Positions 11,692 through 21,505 of a stretch of DNA of 64,000 nt are shown here, piece by piece. Made by a program: the position numbers and the translations under genes. This DNA is from Aotearoamyces nothofagi. Lineage: Eukaryota; Ascomycota; Leotiomycetes; Leotiales; Tympanidaceae. Location: assembly GCA_015345905.1 (NCBI GenBank), contig JADDTR010000020.1, positions 372,001 to 436,000 on the forward strand. Direction: 5' to 3'. Each line of letters starts with the position of its first letter. Position 1 is the first letter of the stretch. The notes beneath the pieces are model-generated. The model did no database searches. It was not told the DNA's origin and worked only from the letters and a program-made list of their open reading frames with translations.

Positions 11692-12470
11692 GTAGGAAGT
11701 TTGCCTATACCGCAGCGTTTGAGCGACGGATCGTCAGCTGCCAGCCATGATATGATGGCGTAACGCTTCCCAGCTTTCATTGTATCTGTTACCAAGGCCT
11801 GCTGGAAATTGATATTCTTGAAGGACATAAAAACAACAAGTCTAGACGTTCAAGCTCTGTTGTCGCGAGGACGAGAAGAGGCAAGGCTGGCGTAACCGCA
11901 CTGGGGGATAAATCCTCAGGCCCCCAGCCTTGCCCTGCGATGTCACGTGGTATAGAATCCCATAACGGCGCACCACTCGTACGTACGTGCGTAAGTAAAG
12001 CAGGCAATGTAAGTACTGTAAGGACACGGCGCTTCGGTATTTCGGTATTTCAATATCTCGTTATTCTCGACACTGAGACTGGGACTGAGACTGAGACTGT
12101 CGTGACGTACCGCGAGACGCCAGACCAGTACCGCCAAAGTGGCGTGACATACAGCCGGCAAGCTCAGGTAAGCTCAGGTCTCCCCAGGTAAGCTCAGCGG
12201 CTTTCCGGCGTTATGCTGTCGCATTCTCGCATTCCAGCATTCCAGCGCATGTGTGCTGTCACCAGAGTCCTCGTACTCTCATCCCTAATAACTCGTAACA
12301 GTAATAATACTGATACTAATAATACTGCAGCGATGCACGACGCAGCCACGAGAGGATGCCACATCGCTGTCGCCGTCGCTCGTGTTAATCTAGACGGAGC
12401 GACTGCTCGTTTTACCCTCGTTTTCCGCTGTCGACGTGGCCAGAGCATGGCGGCCAGATGGGCTGGAGAG

Positions 12471-12500
12471 CCTGGAGAGGCCTGGAGAGGCCTGGAGAGG
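12471..12500. repeat. 10 bp tandem repeat, three perfect copies
   Basis: CCTGGAGAGG occurs three times head to tail, preceded by a degenerate copy at 12461-12470. Confidence 0.85.
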
Positions 12501-12960
12501 CCCGAAGCCACCGCTGTCGTCGCTCCAGGTCGCTGGAAGTCACTAAAGTCACCTGAAAACGGCCACAGCCCTCCTCGGCTTGCGCCTGTCTCCCTCGTAT
12601 GTTCTCTGCATCGTACCACCCAGCCTCTCCCCGGCTTGCGGTAGCCAACAGCGTATCTGGGATTCCCCATCCACGCCTCATTGTGTCTATTATTGCTGGA
12701 GCAAAAGCTTAGCCTGCTGAATGCCCGGGTGCTTTGTCCCGAGCTGTCTGTCGCATTCTTGCCACTGCGCATTGAATAACGCCGCCAAAGGGCGGTTTCC
12801 GCATACGGCGCGCGCCTAGAGCCAGGGCAGCCTTGCCTCAGCCTTGCGGGCCGGGCCCTGTTGACCTTCCGGACCCTTCTGATGTCACTCCTACTTAAGC
12901 CTGCCAGCTCACTGACCTCAACCCTCTGTACTCTACATCACCATCTGGCTCCTGTCAATT

Positions 12961-12981
12961 ATACTGTAGCTTCTGCAGTAT
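12961..12981. promoter_or_regulatory. 21 bp near-palindrome shared with 53280
   Basis: Outer arms ATACTG and CAGTAT flank a central TAGCTT segment. A copy with one substitution occurs at 53280-53300. Here it ends 55 bp before the trehalose synthase ATG, so it lies in the core promoter or 5' leader. Function is unknown. Confidence 0.4.
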
Positions 12982-13036
12982 ACACGAGCCCTCATAAACA
13001 TAACAAGTAGTACAATCATCGTCACCGACAGCAATC

Positions 13037-15986
13037 ATGTGGCGTAAGGGCACCATTCGTCCGTATGCCGATGTGCTATGGCCTGCGACGGACTCTGGCA
13101 GCACGTCTGGAGTCCAGACACCAACTGGCTCACATCAGACACCATCTGGCACCGCTACGCCTCTCTCTTTCGCCAAGCCCCGCGCTCCCAAGAGTTTAAG
13201 ACCATACATCCTCGCACTGATGTCGCTCAAAGCATCGAAGCAGTGGGATTCCAAGATATCGAAACATCGCAAAAAGTGGTCCAAGGACGTTGCCCAGAAA
13301 GAAGGCCAGTTCAAGGTTCCATTGACAGTATGTTAGCAGTCTGTTTAATCCCTTGCTCGAGGCGTAGAAAGTGGCAGTTGATACTGCGTTTCATCGTTGA
13401 CTTGTGGTTATCGAGGAATCCCGCCTCACTTTGTAATGATCTTCCAACTGACTGCCCATTCTTTTCGCAGCCCCTCTACGCCGGAATCTCGGCCGTTTTC
13501 TCCGACCCCCACACCGTCATCGTAGCCATAGCCGTCCATGATTCGGTCTATCTGCACGATTTCTCCATCAAGGAGCTTGAACTTAAAGGCGCAACGGACC
13601 ATGGCCAGGATATCATTGCCGATTTTATCCTGGACGACCTGGAGTCATATGAACACAAGAATCTTTCCAAATTCATTGGTGTTGGGGTTCCTCATGAGTT
13701 GATCAAGATGAGTCCTAAGCTTTGTTCGAGGCTGTGGATTGAATTGGATATTGTTCCGATTGCAATGCGTCCGGGCCAAGATCGTGATGAGACGGATGAT
13801 GAGGCTAAGCAATATTGGCTTCGCAAGGACGTCGATGAACAGGCCGATTCTATGGCCAGGAAATGTATCATGTGAGTTTATCATTGCGACTATCTTTGTC
13901 AGGGTGGATAGCAAGATAGCCGATCGATCTACTACATATGTGGTGGATGAGCTGTTCCCACCTGCACCTATTTTACCTTTCTTGAACCTTTTCCTGACTT
14001 TCTCAAGGTACTTTGGCCCAAATCTATCCCCGCTGCTGCAGGTCGGTTACCGTGGAATTGTCGAGATCGATGCAGGATTCCAAACTCGAATGTGCACTCT
14101 TGAAAATTACAAGGACTCATGCGAAGAGTCGACTTGGATGTCGACATTGAAATACGCAAATGAGCTCAAAACGAAAAAGACAAAGATCGCATTCTTTAGT
14201 AGTACTCCTCAGGGAGGCGGTGTTGCACTCATGAGGCACGCATTAGTGCGGTTTGCTAATGTCCTGGGCGTAGACTTGGCTTGGTAAGCATGTCTTAATA
14301 AAATCCTTTATATTTGTGACTGACATGTACAGGTATGTTCCAAAACCGAAGCCAGGGGTGTTCAGAATCACAAAGACTGTTCACAATATTCTACAGGGTG
14401 TTGCCGAACCAGATGTACGGATTTCAGCCGACGAAAAGCAAATTCTTACCGACTGGATTAGAGACAATGCAGAGAGATACTGGCTGTCTAAAGGCGGTCC
14501 TCTAAGACCTACTTCAGAAGGAGGTGCTGATGTTATTATAGTGAGTCTTGAAAGAAAGAGATATAATGGTAAAGGCTAATTTTTTAAAGATCGATGATCC
14601 TCAAATGCCTGGTCTCATTCCCCTGATCAAGTCAGTTAGTCCAAACAGGCCAGTTCTGTACAGAAGTCACATTCAGATCCGAAGCGACCTGGTCGATATC
14701 CCCGGCACTCCTCAAGCAGATGTCTGGGAATTCCTGTGGCAGAAGATCAAGTATGCCGATATGTTTATCAGCCATCCTATGCCTTCATTCATCCCAAAGA
14801 CTGTGCCTAGAGAAACGGTGGCGTACTTGCCCGCTACAACTGACTGGTAAGACTGCAATCGATGATTTCAGGGAATATTTCTAATAGAATATGTAGGTTG
14901 GATGGTCTCAACAAACCAATCAATGATTGGGATATGGGTTATTATGGTAATTTATACAACACTCAGTGTATTGCTATGAGAATGTAAGCCACGGCCCTCT
15001 AAATAAGAAGATAAAGGCTAAATTTAGTGTTTTTATAGGACTGAACTCCAATATCCTGCAAGTAAGGCCCCGTCTTCTAATTATATCTCTACATCAGCTA
15101 ACCAAGTGCAGGGAAATACTTTGTTCAAATAGCACGATTTGACCCGGCCAAGGGAATACCTGTATGTATATTTCAGATCAAAATCCACCTTAAATTATCA
15201 TCTGAGCTATGAGACGAGCCTTTGCACCTGAGGAATTTCACTAACAAATATACCCAAACCTCAGGATCTTATCAAGAGTTACCAAGAATTCCGTCGCCGT
15301 TTGAAGAAGCATGGAGGTGATAAAGATGCTCCACAACTTCTAATGTTCGTCCTGAATATCATCCCCTCAGCGGCATCTGCTAAACATTAAACAGCGTTGG
15401 CAATGGATCCGTCGATGATCCTGACGGAACACTCATCTATGATCAGACCTTGACAAATCTCGAAAAGAACTCCCCCTCTCTTATCTCATCCGTCTCTGTC
15501 ATGCGTCTTGATCCCAACGATCAACTCCTCAACACCCTAATCAACAACGCACACGTCGTCCTCCAACTCTCCACGCGTGAGGGTTTCGAAGTCAAAGTCT
15601 CCGAAGGCCTACACAAGGGACGTCCCGTCATCGCTACCAACGTCGGTGGCATCCCGCTCCAAGTCCAAGACAAGAAGAACGGGTTCCTCGTCGATCCTGG
15701 AGATTACATGACTGTCGCTGGACATCTCATGGACTTGTGGACAGACGAGAAGCTCCATGCAAGAATGAGCGAGTATGCAGCGAAGAGCGTCAGTGACGAA
15801 GTTGGCACAGTAGGAAATGCGCTGAGCTGGTTCTACTTGGCTGCCCAGTGGGCCACCGGCGAGGGATTAAAGCCGCACGAGAGGTGGGTCAATGATCTTG
15901 CCAGAGAGGGTGCAGGATTTCCATATAAGCCAGGAGAGAATAAGATATCTAGAGCAAGCACCGAGAAGGTGAAGGAGGAATGGTAG
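13037..15986 (+). CDS. Trehalose synthase/phosphorylase, clock-controlled Ccg-9 type (GT4)
   Basis: GT-B fold glycosyltransferase of family 4 related to Neurospora CCG-9 and basidiomycete trehalose synthases, which make or phosphorolyse trehalose; a cytosolic stress and reserve-carbohydrate enzyme. Proposed exons: 13037-13327, 13471-13871, 13903-14283, 14333-14540, 14590-14846, 14897-14983, 15039-15061, 15112-15161, 15265-15344 and 15395-15986, totalling 789 residues. Diagnostic segments: FFSSTPQGGGVALMRHALVR, WYVPKPKPGVFRITK across intron 3, RPVLYRSHIQIRSDL, FVQIARFDPAKGIP, GNGSVDDPDG, and EGFEVKVSEG with the paired Glu of GT4 donors. Intron 2 as modelled is just 31 nt (13872-13902); an ATAG acceptor at 13911 would give 40 nt and keep frame. 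If neither is spliced, the gene carries a frameshift there. The donor at 15345 (GTTCGT) is unusual. Confidence 0.9.
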
Positions 15987-16664
15987 GTGAGGGGATGGGA
16001 TATAGAGATGGATTGGATTGATTGGTTAAAACGTACACAAATATTGGAATGAGTTGGGCGGGGTTCATTGGGTTGTAGAAAAGATGATAATATAGGGGAA
16101 ATGTTCAATGCATCAGTCGGTTTTTGACCTAATCTACAAGTGTAGTCCCTATAAATCTGGTGAATTGGTGATTAGTATAAAATTGACTTGTTTGGCTGAT
16201 AGCTCGTATATCCAATCCAAGCTTCCTTGCAGAGGAAATCACTTGAAAGTAGCAAATTGCAGCATAACTCTTGATATATATTATATCCTAGCTTTAGTTT
16301 GGGTTGAGTCCCAAGACAGCTTAAGCTTAAGCTACGCCAAGAAAACCAGAGCAATGCAATACTAAAACTATCCAACCTCGCCCCCCGTTCCCTTCTCTCC
16401 AACCCCCTCAGAGGGGGCTCATACGGGGAACACACATCTACTGTGGCATCCGGCATAATAGCTGCGACTCGAGAGCACAGACCGATTCAAAGTCGCGCTT
16501 TACGTTGACATCGTACCATATAGAGTATTAACGAAGGGTCACTGATAGGTCTGGCCTTATGTAATAGAGAGGGGGTGAGCGGGACGTTATGTTATGCCTG
16601 TTATGCCTGATGTGGTACTACAGAACACAAACCCCCATACCATTGCATCTCGCGCGCGCCCTAG
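15987..16664. other. Intergenic region, convergent genes
   Basis: Sits between the 3' ends of the trehalose synthase and the Hsp20 gene. Frames of 85-94 codons occur on both strands without recognisable content. Confidence 0.5.
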
Positions 16665-17570
16665 CTACGACGTCCCCACCGCTACCGCATCGGGACGCGT
16701 GACAGGGACCCTCTTGACAGCAGGTGCAGCGGCGCCGATGGCTTTGGGGACCGAGACATGCAGGACGCCGTTGTCTATGGTAGCGGTGATGTTGTCGGGG
16801 TGGATGGCGGCTGGGAAGTGGAAGGCGCGGTGGAAGGTGCCGAAGAGGCGCTCCTGGACGAGGTGGCGGTATTGTGGAAGAGAGGGGGCTGGGGTGGTTG
16901 TGGCTGTGTTTGTGGTGTGATTGGGATTGGGATTGGGATTGGGGGTAGAGCTGTTCCTGATGCTGTTTTGATGCGAGGGGCGCATCGGGTTCAAGATCTC
17001 GGCATACGGCTCCTCGAACATGTGACTTGGCGTATGCGACGTGGGACTAAGCGAGCGCGGCGTCTTGTGGAACAGTGAGACCGACGGTGTGTGGAATTCC
17101 TTGCGCGTCTGGAAGGGCTGCTCGTGCCCGGCATTTAGGATATCCCCGAGGTGTTGTCTGACTTGCGGTTTCTGCGGCACGGGTTCGGCGAGGGGGGGTG
17201 TGGAAGGTGGGGCTTGGGCGTCGGGGTCTGCAGGGCCGGGGCTGGCGGGGAGAGGGACGCTAGTGCTGGGATCTGGGGGAGCGGGGCGAGGGCCGAGGCG
17301 GATGCCGGTGGAGGGGTATTTGGGAGAGATGTTGCCAGTGATTTGCAGGTTGTGGCTGTCGTGGGCCTCGACGATTATGTCTTCTTGTAGGGCGCCGGGG
17401 AGGTCGCCGTAGAGCTCGTAGGTTAGTTCGTGGTCTTGGAGGTCGAAGCGGGGAAGGAAGCGGGACGACGAGTGGTGCGCGTGGGCGTGTTGATGCGCGT
17501 AGACGTCGAGGAAGCGGAGGAGGGAGTTGTGCTCGAGTTCGGGGTTGTGGGCTGTGGTGGCCATCTCCAA
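16665..17570 (-). CDS. Small heat-shock protein (Hsp20/alpha-crystallin)
   Basis: ATP-independent chaperone that binds unfolding proteins. Single exon, 301 residues, long for the family. The N-terminus contains RFLDVYAHQHAHAHHSSSRF and then the first half of the alpha-crystallin domain (ELTYELYGDLPGALQEDIIV, NLQITGNIS). A Pro/Ser/Asn-rich insert of roughly 130 residues follows. The second half resumes at RLFGTFHRAFHFPAAIHPDN, TATIDNGVLHVSVPKA, the last being the conserved A-x-x-x-n-GvL motif. A split domain with a disordered insert is known in fungal Hsp30-type proteins. The C-terminal IxI-like motif is replaced by KRVPVTRP. Repeated NPNPNPN codons in the insert come from a GGGATT hexamer repeat at 16922-16945. 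Confidence 0.92.
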   Translation of the reverse strand: MEMATTAHNPELEHNSLLRFLDVYAHQHAHAHHSSSRFLPRFDLQDHELTYELYGDLPGALQEDIIVEAHDSHNLQITGNISPKYPSTGIRLGPRPAPPDPSTSVPLPASPGPADPDAQAPPSTPPLAEPVPQKPQVRQHLGDILNAGHEQPFQTRKEFHTPSVSLFHKTPRSLSPTSHTPSHMFEEPYAEILNPMRPSHQNSIRNSSTPNPNPNPNHTTNTATTTPAPSLPQYRHLVQERLFGTFHRAFHFPAAIHPDNITATIDNGVLHVSVPKAIGAAAPAVKRVPVTRPDAVAVGTS

Positions 17571-17761
17571 TTGCCTGATACTGATGTTGATATGGTGGAT
17601 TGATGGTGTGGTAGTTGTGTTTGTACCTGAAGATGTAGAGAGAGAGACTGAGGTATAGCAATGATACTATGCCTTGGATGGAGACACAACGGGAGGAATG
17701 GGATAGACAGAATAGACGGAATAGACTGTGGGGTATCTTTGCAGTGGAGCCAAGGAAACAG

Positions 17762-17784
17762 AAGCCGGAAGCTTCGTATATATA
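17762..17784 (-). promoter_or_regulatory. Possible TATA box and heat-shock element for Hsp20 gene
   Basis: On the minus strand TATATATA (17784-17777) is followed by CGAAGCTTCC, one inverted GAA/TTC pair, and a further offset GGCTTC. A full heat-shock element needs at least three alternating units, so this is a partial match. It lies about 190-215 bp upstream of the start codon. Confidence 0.3.
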
Positions 17785-18735
17785 GTACAGTACAAGTGAA
17801 ACGCATCTTATCCTCCGTGACGACATCACCCGAGAGTGGCCTTGGAGCCGTGGAGCTGTCAACAGGTGATTGTAGCTGTCTGTGTACGGGTTACGGGTAG
17901 CAGGCGAAGCAGCTCGCATACTCCGCACAATGCACGGCGTCAGCTCATCGCGGGGGTTAGCTTGAGATCAGACCACTCGAGATCCGAGCCATACCCGAGC
18001 GGTCACGTGCCGGTTCCGGGTATCACCACCGTCACGAGCCCGGCCCTCTTCCGTAGTGAGGGACAGTATATACATCCTTTCACAAGTAGCAGATCTTGGA
18101 GAGAATGGGATAACAATGGACGTGTTTGTTGTAAGATGCTTGCAGTGCTCCTTGGTCCTTTCGCTCCGCCTCGGCCCTCGGAGTCGGACGAGAACAGGCC
18201 TCTCTTTGAATCATGAGACACTGGCATCAACATACAAAGAATCGATCCAGTATTGTAGTGGACTGTAGGTTGACAAAGGAAAGATGAAAGAGACTGAATG
18301 CTCACATTGAAGCCGACGATATCGAGATGCAAGCTTGTCAGGACCCGACCCTAGGCAATTCTGCAGGAATCTCGTGATTTTCGAAACGAAATAAGCATTG
18401 AGAAAGCAAAGAAGGTTGGTCCCGGGAAATCCACTGGGAGGACAGCTGGGTGACTAGTTATTACGGCTCGGCTTCAAGCCAGAGGAATCACGTGTACAAA
18501 CAGCACAATACATCACGGATCCTTGGCTGTGATCCCGTGCACACAAAAGCATGTGAAGCCGACAAGTATCGCAAGCAAGGTATCACGCGTGATCTGATCA
18601 CGACGGCTGGAAGGTGGAGGGAGGAAGAAGAAAGCAGGGAAGGAGAAAGAAGAAGGAAGGAGGAAGGAGGAGGGGGGAGGGAGGAGGAGTGGCAGGTGAC
18701 GGATGATAGATACACCGAACGAGGACTGCGCCTGT

Positions 18736-18783
18736 CATGTGAAACATGTGAAACATGCAAAACTTACGAAACATGTGAAACAG
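18736..18783. repeat. GAAACATGT-type tandem repeat
   Basis: Four imperfect units of GAAACATGT/GAAACATGC, with one diverged unit in the middle. Confidence 0.7.
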
Positions 18784-19441
18784 ATGTATCGAGCGTGACA
18801 AGCCCCGTGACCAACCCCGTGACGCCGCATCCTCTCGGCGAGGCCCTCGAGGCTGACGGCTGACACGGTGCTGAGTCAGACACATGTCGGGCCATCCCCA
18901 GACAACCTCCTCCATCCACCCAGCCCGGCCGCCCCGACTCCGCACCGCGCACCGTCAGCCAATCCCGGTTTCGCGGCGGAGAAGCCGCGGCACGAGTGGC
19001 TGACAGAGGCTGGTGCTGGCTGCACAGCAACAATCAGTCGGTGTGTCGAGGACAGGTCGAACGAGGCAAAAGAAAGAGAGGCAGAAGAGAAAGAAAAACA
19101 GCGCAGCAGCGACGCAGAACAGCAGAACAAAAAGAGACCCAGGGCCTAAAAGCCCAAGCAAGGCTGGGCAGCCTCAACCCGCCGTCTCGTCATCGCCCGT
19201 GGCTGGCTGCTCGCGGTTGCGCCAGCGCCCCAGCGCCAAGCGCCCGCATTCCGCCGCGGCACCCGAGCTCCGGCCGATTCCCGACGGTGGGTGGGTGTGG
19301 CCTCAAGGCGGCGGGTGCGCCGAGGAGGGAGGTCGGGCTTACCGTGGGAGAAGGCATGAGCCAGCTGGGCGGGCTTGCTGGGCGGATGGACGCTCGGGGT
19401 GTGCGGCGAGCCGGCCGGGTGCTGGGTGGCCCGCGGGGCAG

Positions 19442-19496
19442 CTGGCGGAACACTGGCAGAGCACTGGCAGAACGCTGGCAGAACGCTGGCAGATCG
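19442..19496. repeat. 11 bp tandem repeat, five copies
   Basis: Five adjacent units of CTGGCAGAACG or close variants; a sixth separated unit begins about nine bases further on. Confidence 0.85.
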
Positions 19497-19624
19497 GAAG
19501 GCGCACTGGCAGAATAGGGCTTTGGGCCCAGCGCCGATGGGCTTTGGTGGGTGGTGGGTGGTGGGTGTGGCTCTACCGGGCGCCCGTGACTGCTTCGGGG
19601 CTTCTGGGGGGCCGCCAGTTGGCG

Positions 19625-19698
19625 GTCCAGCGCCCGTCCAGCGCTGAAGCGACGGCGGCCCCAGTGCTCCAGCGCCCTCCAGCGCCCTCCAGCGCTGT
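19625..19698. repeat. Interspersed CCAGCGC repeats, partly with 11 bp period
   Basis: Repeated CCAGCGCCC/CCAGCGCTG words, several spaced by 11 bp (for example CTCCAGCGCCC repeated near 19669-19692). The period equals that of the repeat at 19442 although the word differs. Confidence 0.6.
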
Positions 19699-20024
19699 CT
19701 AGCATTCCGGCTCCCCGCCATCGCGCCCCTAGCGACCGCATCAGGCAGCGTCACGCTCCTCCAGGCAGCCCGCCGGTCCGGTCAGCTATCGTTTCCGGTC
19801 ATCCAGCGCCTTATCGCCCATTATCGCCCGTATCGCCCATTGTGATCGACAGCCATCGCCGCCGTCGCAGCCATCGGCAGCCCGTCGCAGCCCCATCGAC
19901 AGCCCCGTCTCGGCCTCCACGCCTTTAGGTTCATCCTCGGGGGCCCAGAGCACCGCCGTCGCCGCCGTCATCCCGGCCCTGTGGCTGCGACCTGGCTGCG
20001 ACTCTGGCCGCCCGCCGACCGTGG

Positions 20025-20031
20025 TATATAA
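20025..20031 (+). promoter_or_regulatory. Candidate TATA box for the gene at 20270
   Basis: TATATAA embedded in GC-rich sequence, 239 bp upstream of the ATG, giving a leader of about 200 nt if used. Confidence 0.45.
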
Positions 20032-20269
20032 CGACCCACCCCCAGCCATTGCCGGCCGGGGGCGTCTGCATTTATTGCTGTCGATCCGACGTGGCACCTA
20101 CCTTTACAAACGTCATACTTATCGCACTCCGTCCCTCGATCAGAGAGAGCTGGGAGTCACATCACATCACATCAGCACCACCACCGCAAACACTACTTAT
20201 ATACCACTCTAGCACCCTCGCTGAAGGTGCGTCCCTCGTATCCTTAATATCCTACAACAAACCAACATC

Positions 20270-20581
20270 ATGTCGAAATCAAACAACAAGCAATCAAAGT
20301 CGGCTCTGAGTGCCATGTACACGGCGCAGTCGGCCAACGAGGCGCATCCCTCGGACTGGAAAATGCCGTATGCTATCGACATCGAGGACGGCGACATCAC
20401 CTTTGACGGCCAGCCTCTGAGCGCCTGGTTCGAGGAGGAGCTTCGCCACGTGCAGTACGTGAGCAACAATGATGCAAAGGTTCGTTCCCAGACCCGTCCA
20501 TCCAATCCACAAATCCCACGTAGCTGACTCCCCTCCTCCACACAGCGTTCCCAGCGCGGCAGAAAACCTTCTCGCGAATGA
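20270..20581 (+). CDS. Small hypothetical protein, two exons
   Basis: Exon 1 (20270-20479) encodes MSKSNNKQSKSALSAMYTAQ and continues SANEAHPSDWKMPYAIDIED to a C-terminal segment PLSAWFEEELRHVQYVSNND. A 66 nt intron (donor GTTCGT, acceptor CACAG) leads to a 36 nt exon encoding RSQRGRKPSRE, for 81 residues in total. Without splicing a similar 85-residue frame results. No signal peptide, membrane segment or known domain. The uneven amino-acid use, with an acidic centre and basic tail, and the TATA box upstream suggest a true gene, possibly a fungal orphan expressed in development or stress. I do not recognise a family and infer no function. Confidence 0.6.
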
Positions 20582-21505
20582 ACCTCCCCGAGCGCGCCCT
20601 CCTGCTCGTCACCGCAGGACGTCGCAGCAAAAGAAACCCAAGAAGAAGAAACCCACCACCAGCCACTCTCTGAGCACGAGGAGAAGGAGAAGGAGAAGGA
20701 GAAGGAGAAGGAGAAGGAGAAGGAGAAGGAGAAGCGCACCGACGCCTCCTGAGCATCCGCAGCCTCCTCCAAGAAACTGCCGTCGCATAGCATCGCAAGC
20801 AAGCAAAAACCGGCCACTCCCCGGCCATTCCCCGGAACAGCGCCCATGCCGCCCGCCAGCTCCAGCGCGCTTGGCGCACATCACACATGCGCATCCGCGC
20901 CTCCGCGCCTCCGCCTCTCCGGGCAGCTCGCAGCGCAGGCACGGCACGACCATCCCTCTCCGCCGCCCTGCCTCGCTGTGCTGCCATCACCACCACCCTA
21001 CCCTACCTTACCCGGGCCAGCACTGCCGTCGCTCCGTGGCACGAGCCGCGAGGCAGAAGCAGAGCAGAGCAAAACATCACGAGATTTCTCTCGGCTTCTG
21101 CGCTAGCGTAAGAGTACCGTATGTGCGGTGCTGGATGGACGGGCTGTGACGTGCTACCTAACCTACCTATGTGTATACCTACCTACCTGTGTGCATGGCG
21201 TGTCCCATTGTCGTTGAGGGAGCATTTATCATATTGCTTAGAGCATTGCATTCTGCGTTATCCTTAATTCTGCGAGATGAGCGAATGCATTTTTGGGATG
21301 GGATGAGAAATGAATCATGATATGTTTTAGATGTTAGAGATCAGTCGATAGAGCTGCAAATTAATCAATAATCATTCAAACTTCAATCTCCATCTTTACA
21401 TTCATTGCACTTGTATGTACAATGCTACAAATGACTATGCATGCCATTATTCATCGGCTATGAAATCGGCGCGTGATAGAACAACATGTCCTGGACGATG
21501 ATTAA
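20582..21505. other. Intergenic region, convergent genes
   Basis: 3' side of the small gene and of the TMEM69-like gene. It contains a hexamer repeat (listed) and a CCTACCTA-rich stretch at 21155-21190. The large open frames at 20469-21149 and on the opposite strand arise from the repeat and GC bias. Confidence 0.5.
20681..20734. repeat. GAGAAG hexamer repeat, nine copies
   Basis: Uninterrupted GAGAAG/GGAGAA microsatellite, about 100 nt past the stop codon of the small gene, so probably in its 3' untranslated region. Confidence 0.9.

Larger units (their letters stand above)
11692..13036. other. GC-rich intergenic region upstream of trehalose synthase
   Basis: Low-complexity sequence with overlapping open frames on both strands (rejected as genes). 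It includes CTGAGA-type repeats near 12070-12100, three AAGCTCAG units at 12158-12197, a decamer repeat (listed) and a near-palindrome 56 bp before the trehalose synthase ATG (listed). Probably a long promoter and leader. Confidence 0.5.
17571..20269. other. Long GC-rich, repeat-rich intergenic region
   Basis: About 2.7 kb between the Hsp20 start and the small gene at 20270, both probably transcribed outward. It has a purine-only stretch at 18609-18690, several tandem repeats (listed), and from about 18,860 to 20,050 a high G+C content in which nearly all frames are open on both strands. No frame shows family motifs. Long leader, promoter or noncoding transcript are all possible. Confidence 0.45.

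Noticed and set aside
12194-12772. Overlapping 192-codon reverse and 143-codon forward frames
   Set aside because: Both strands are open because of GC-rich low-complexity sequence; repeats are translated and no domain is seen.
10660-15986. Possible secondary-metabolite cluster around the esterase
   Set aside because: No synthase, P450, transporter or pathway regulator is nearby; neighbours are primary-metabolism and stress genes.
17260-17928. 222- and 127-codon reverse frames beside the Hsp20 gene
   Set aside because: They read the Hsp20 coding region and its promoter in other frames.
19442-19496. Short repeats considered as a CRISPR-like array
   Set aside because: Units are directly adjacent without spacers and the DNA is eukaryotic.
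18996-19754. Frames of 173-229 codons on both strands
   Set aside because: GC-biased sequence with 11 bp repeats keeps most frames open; the translations are Ala/Pro/Arg/Gly-rich and have no motif.
20397-21149. Frames of about 200-226 codons overlapping the small gene
   Set aside because: Created by the GAGAAG repeat (poly-Arg on one strand, Ser/Phe or Leu/Pro tracts on the other).
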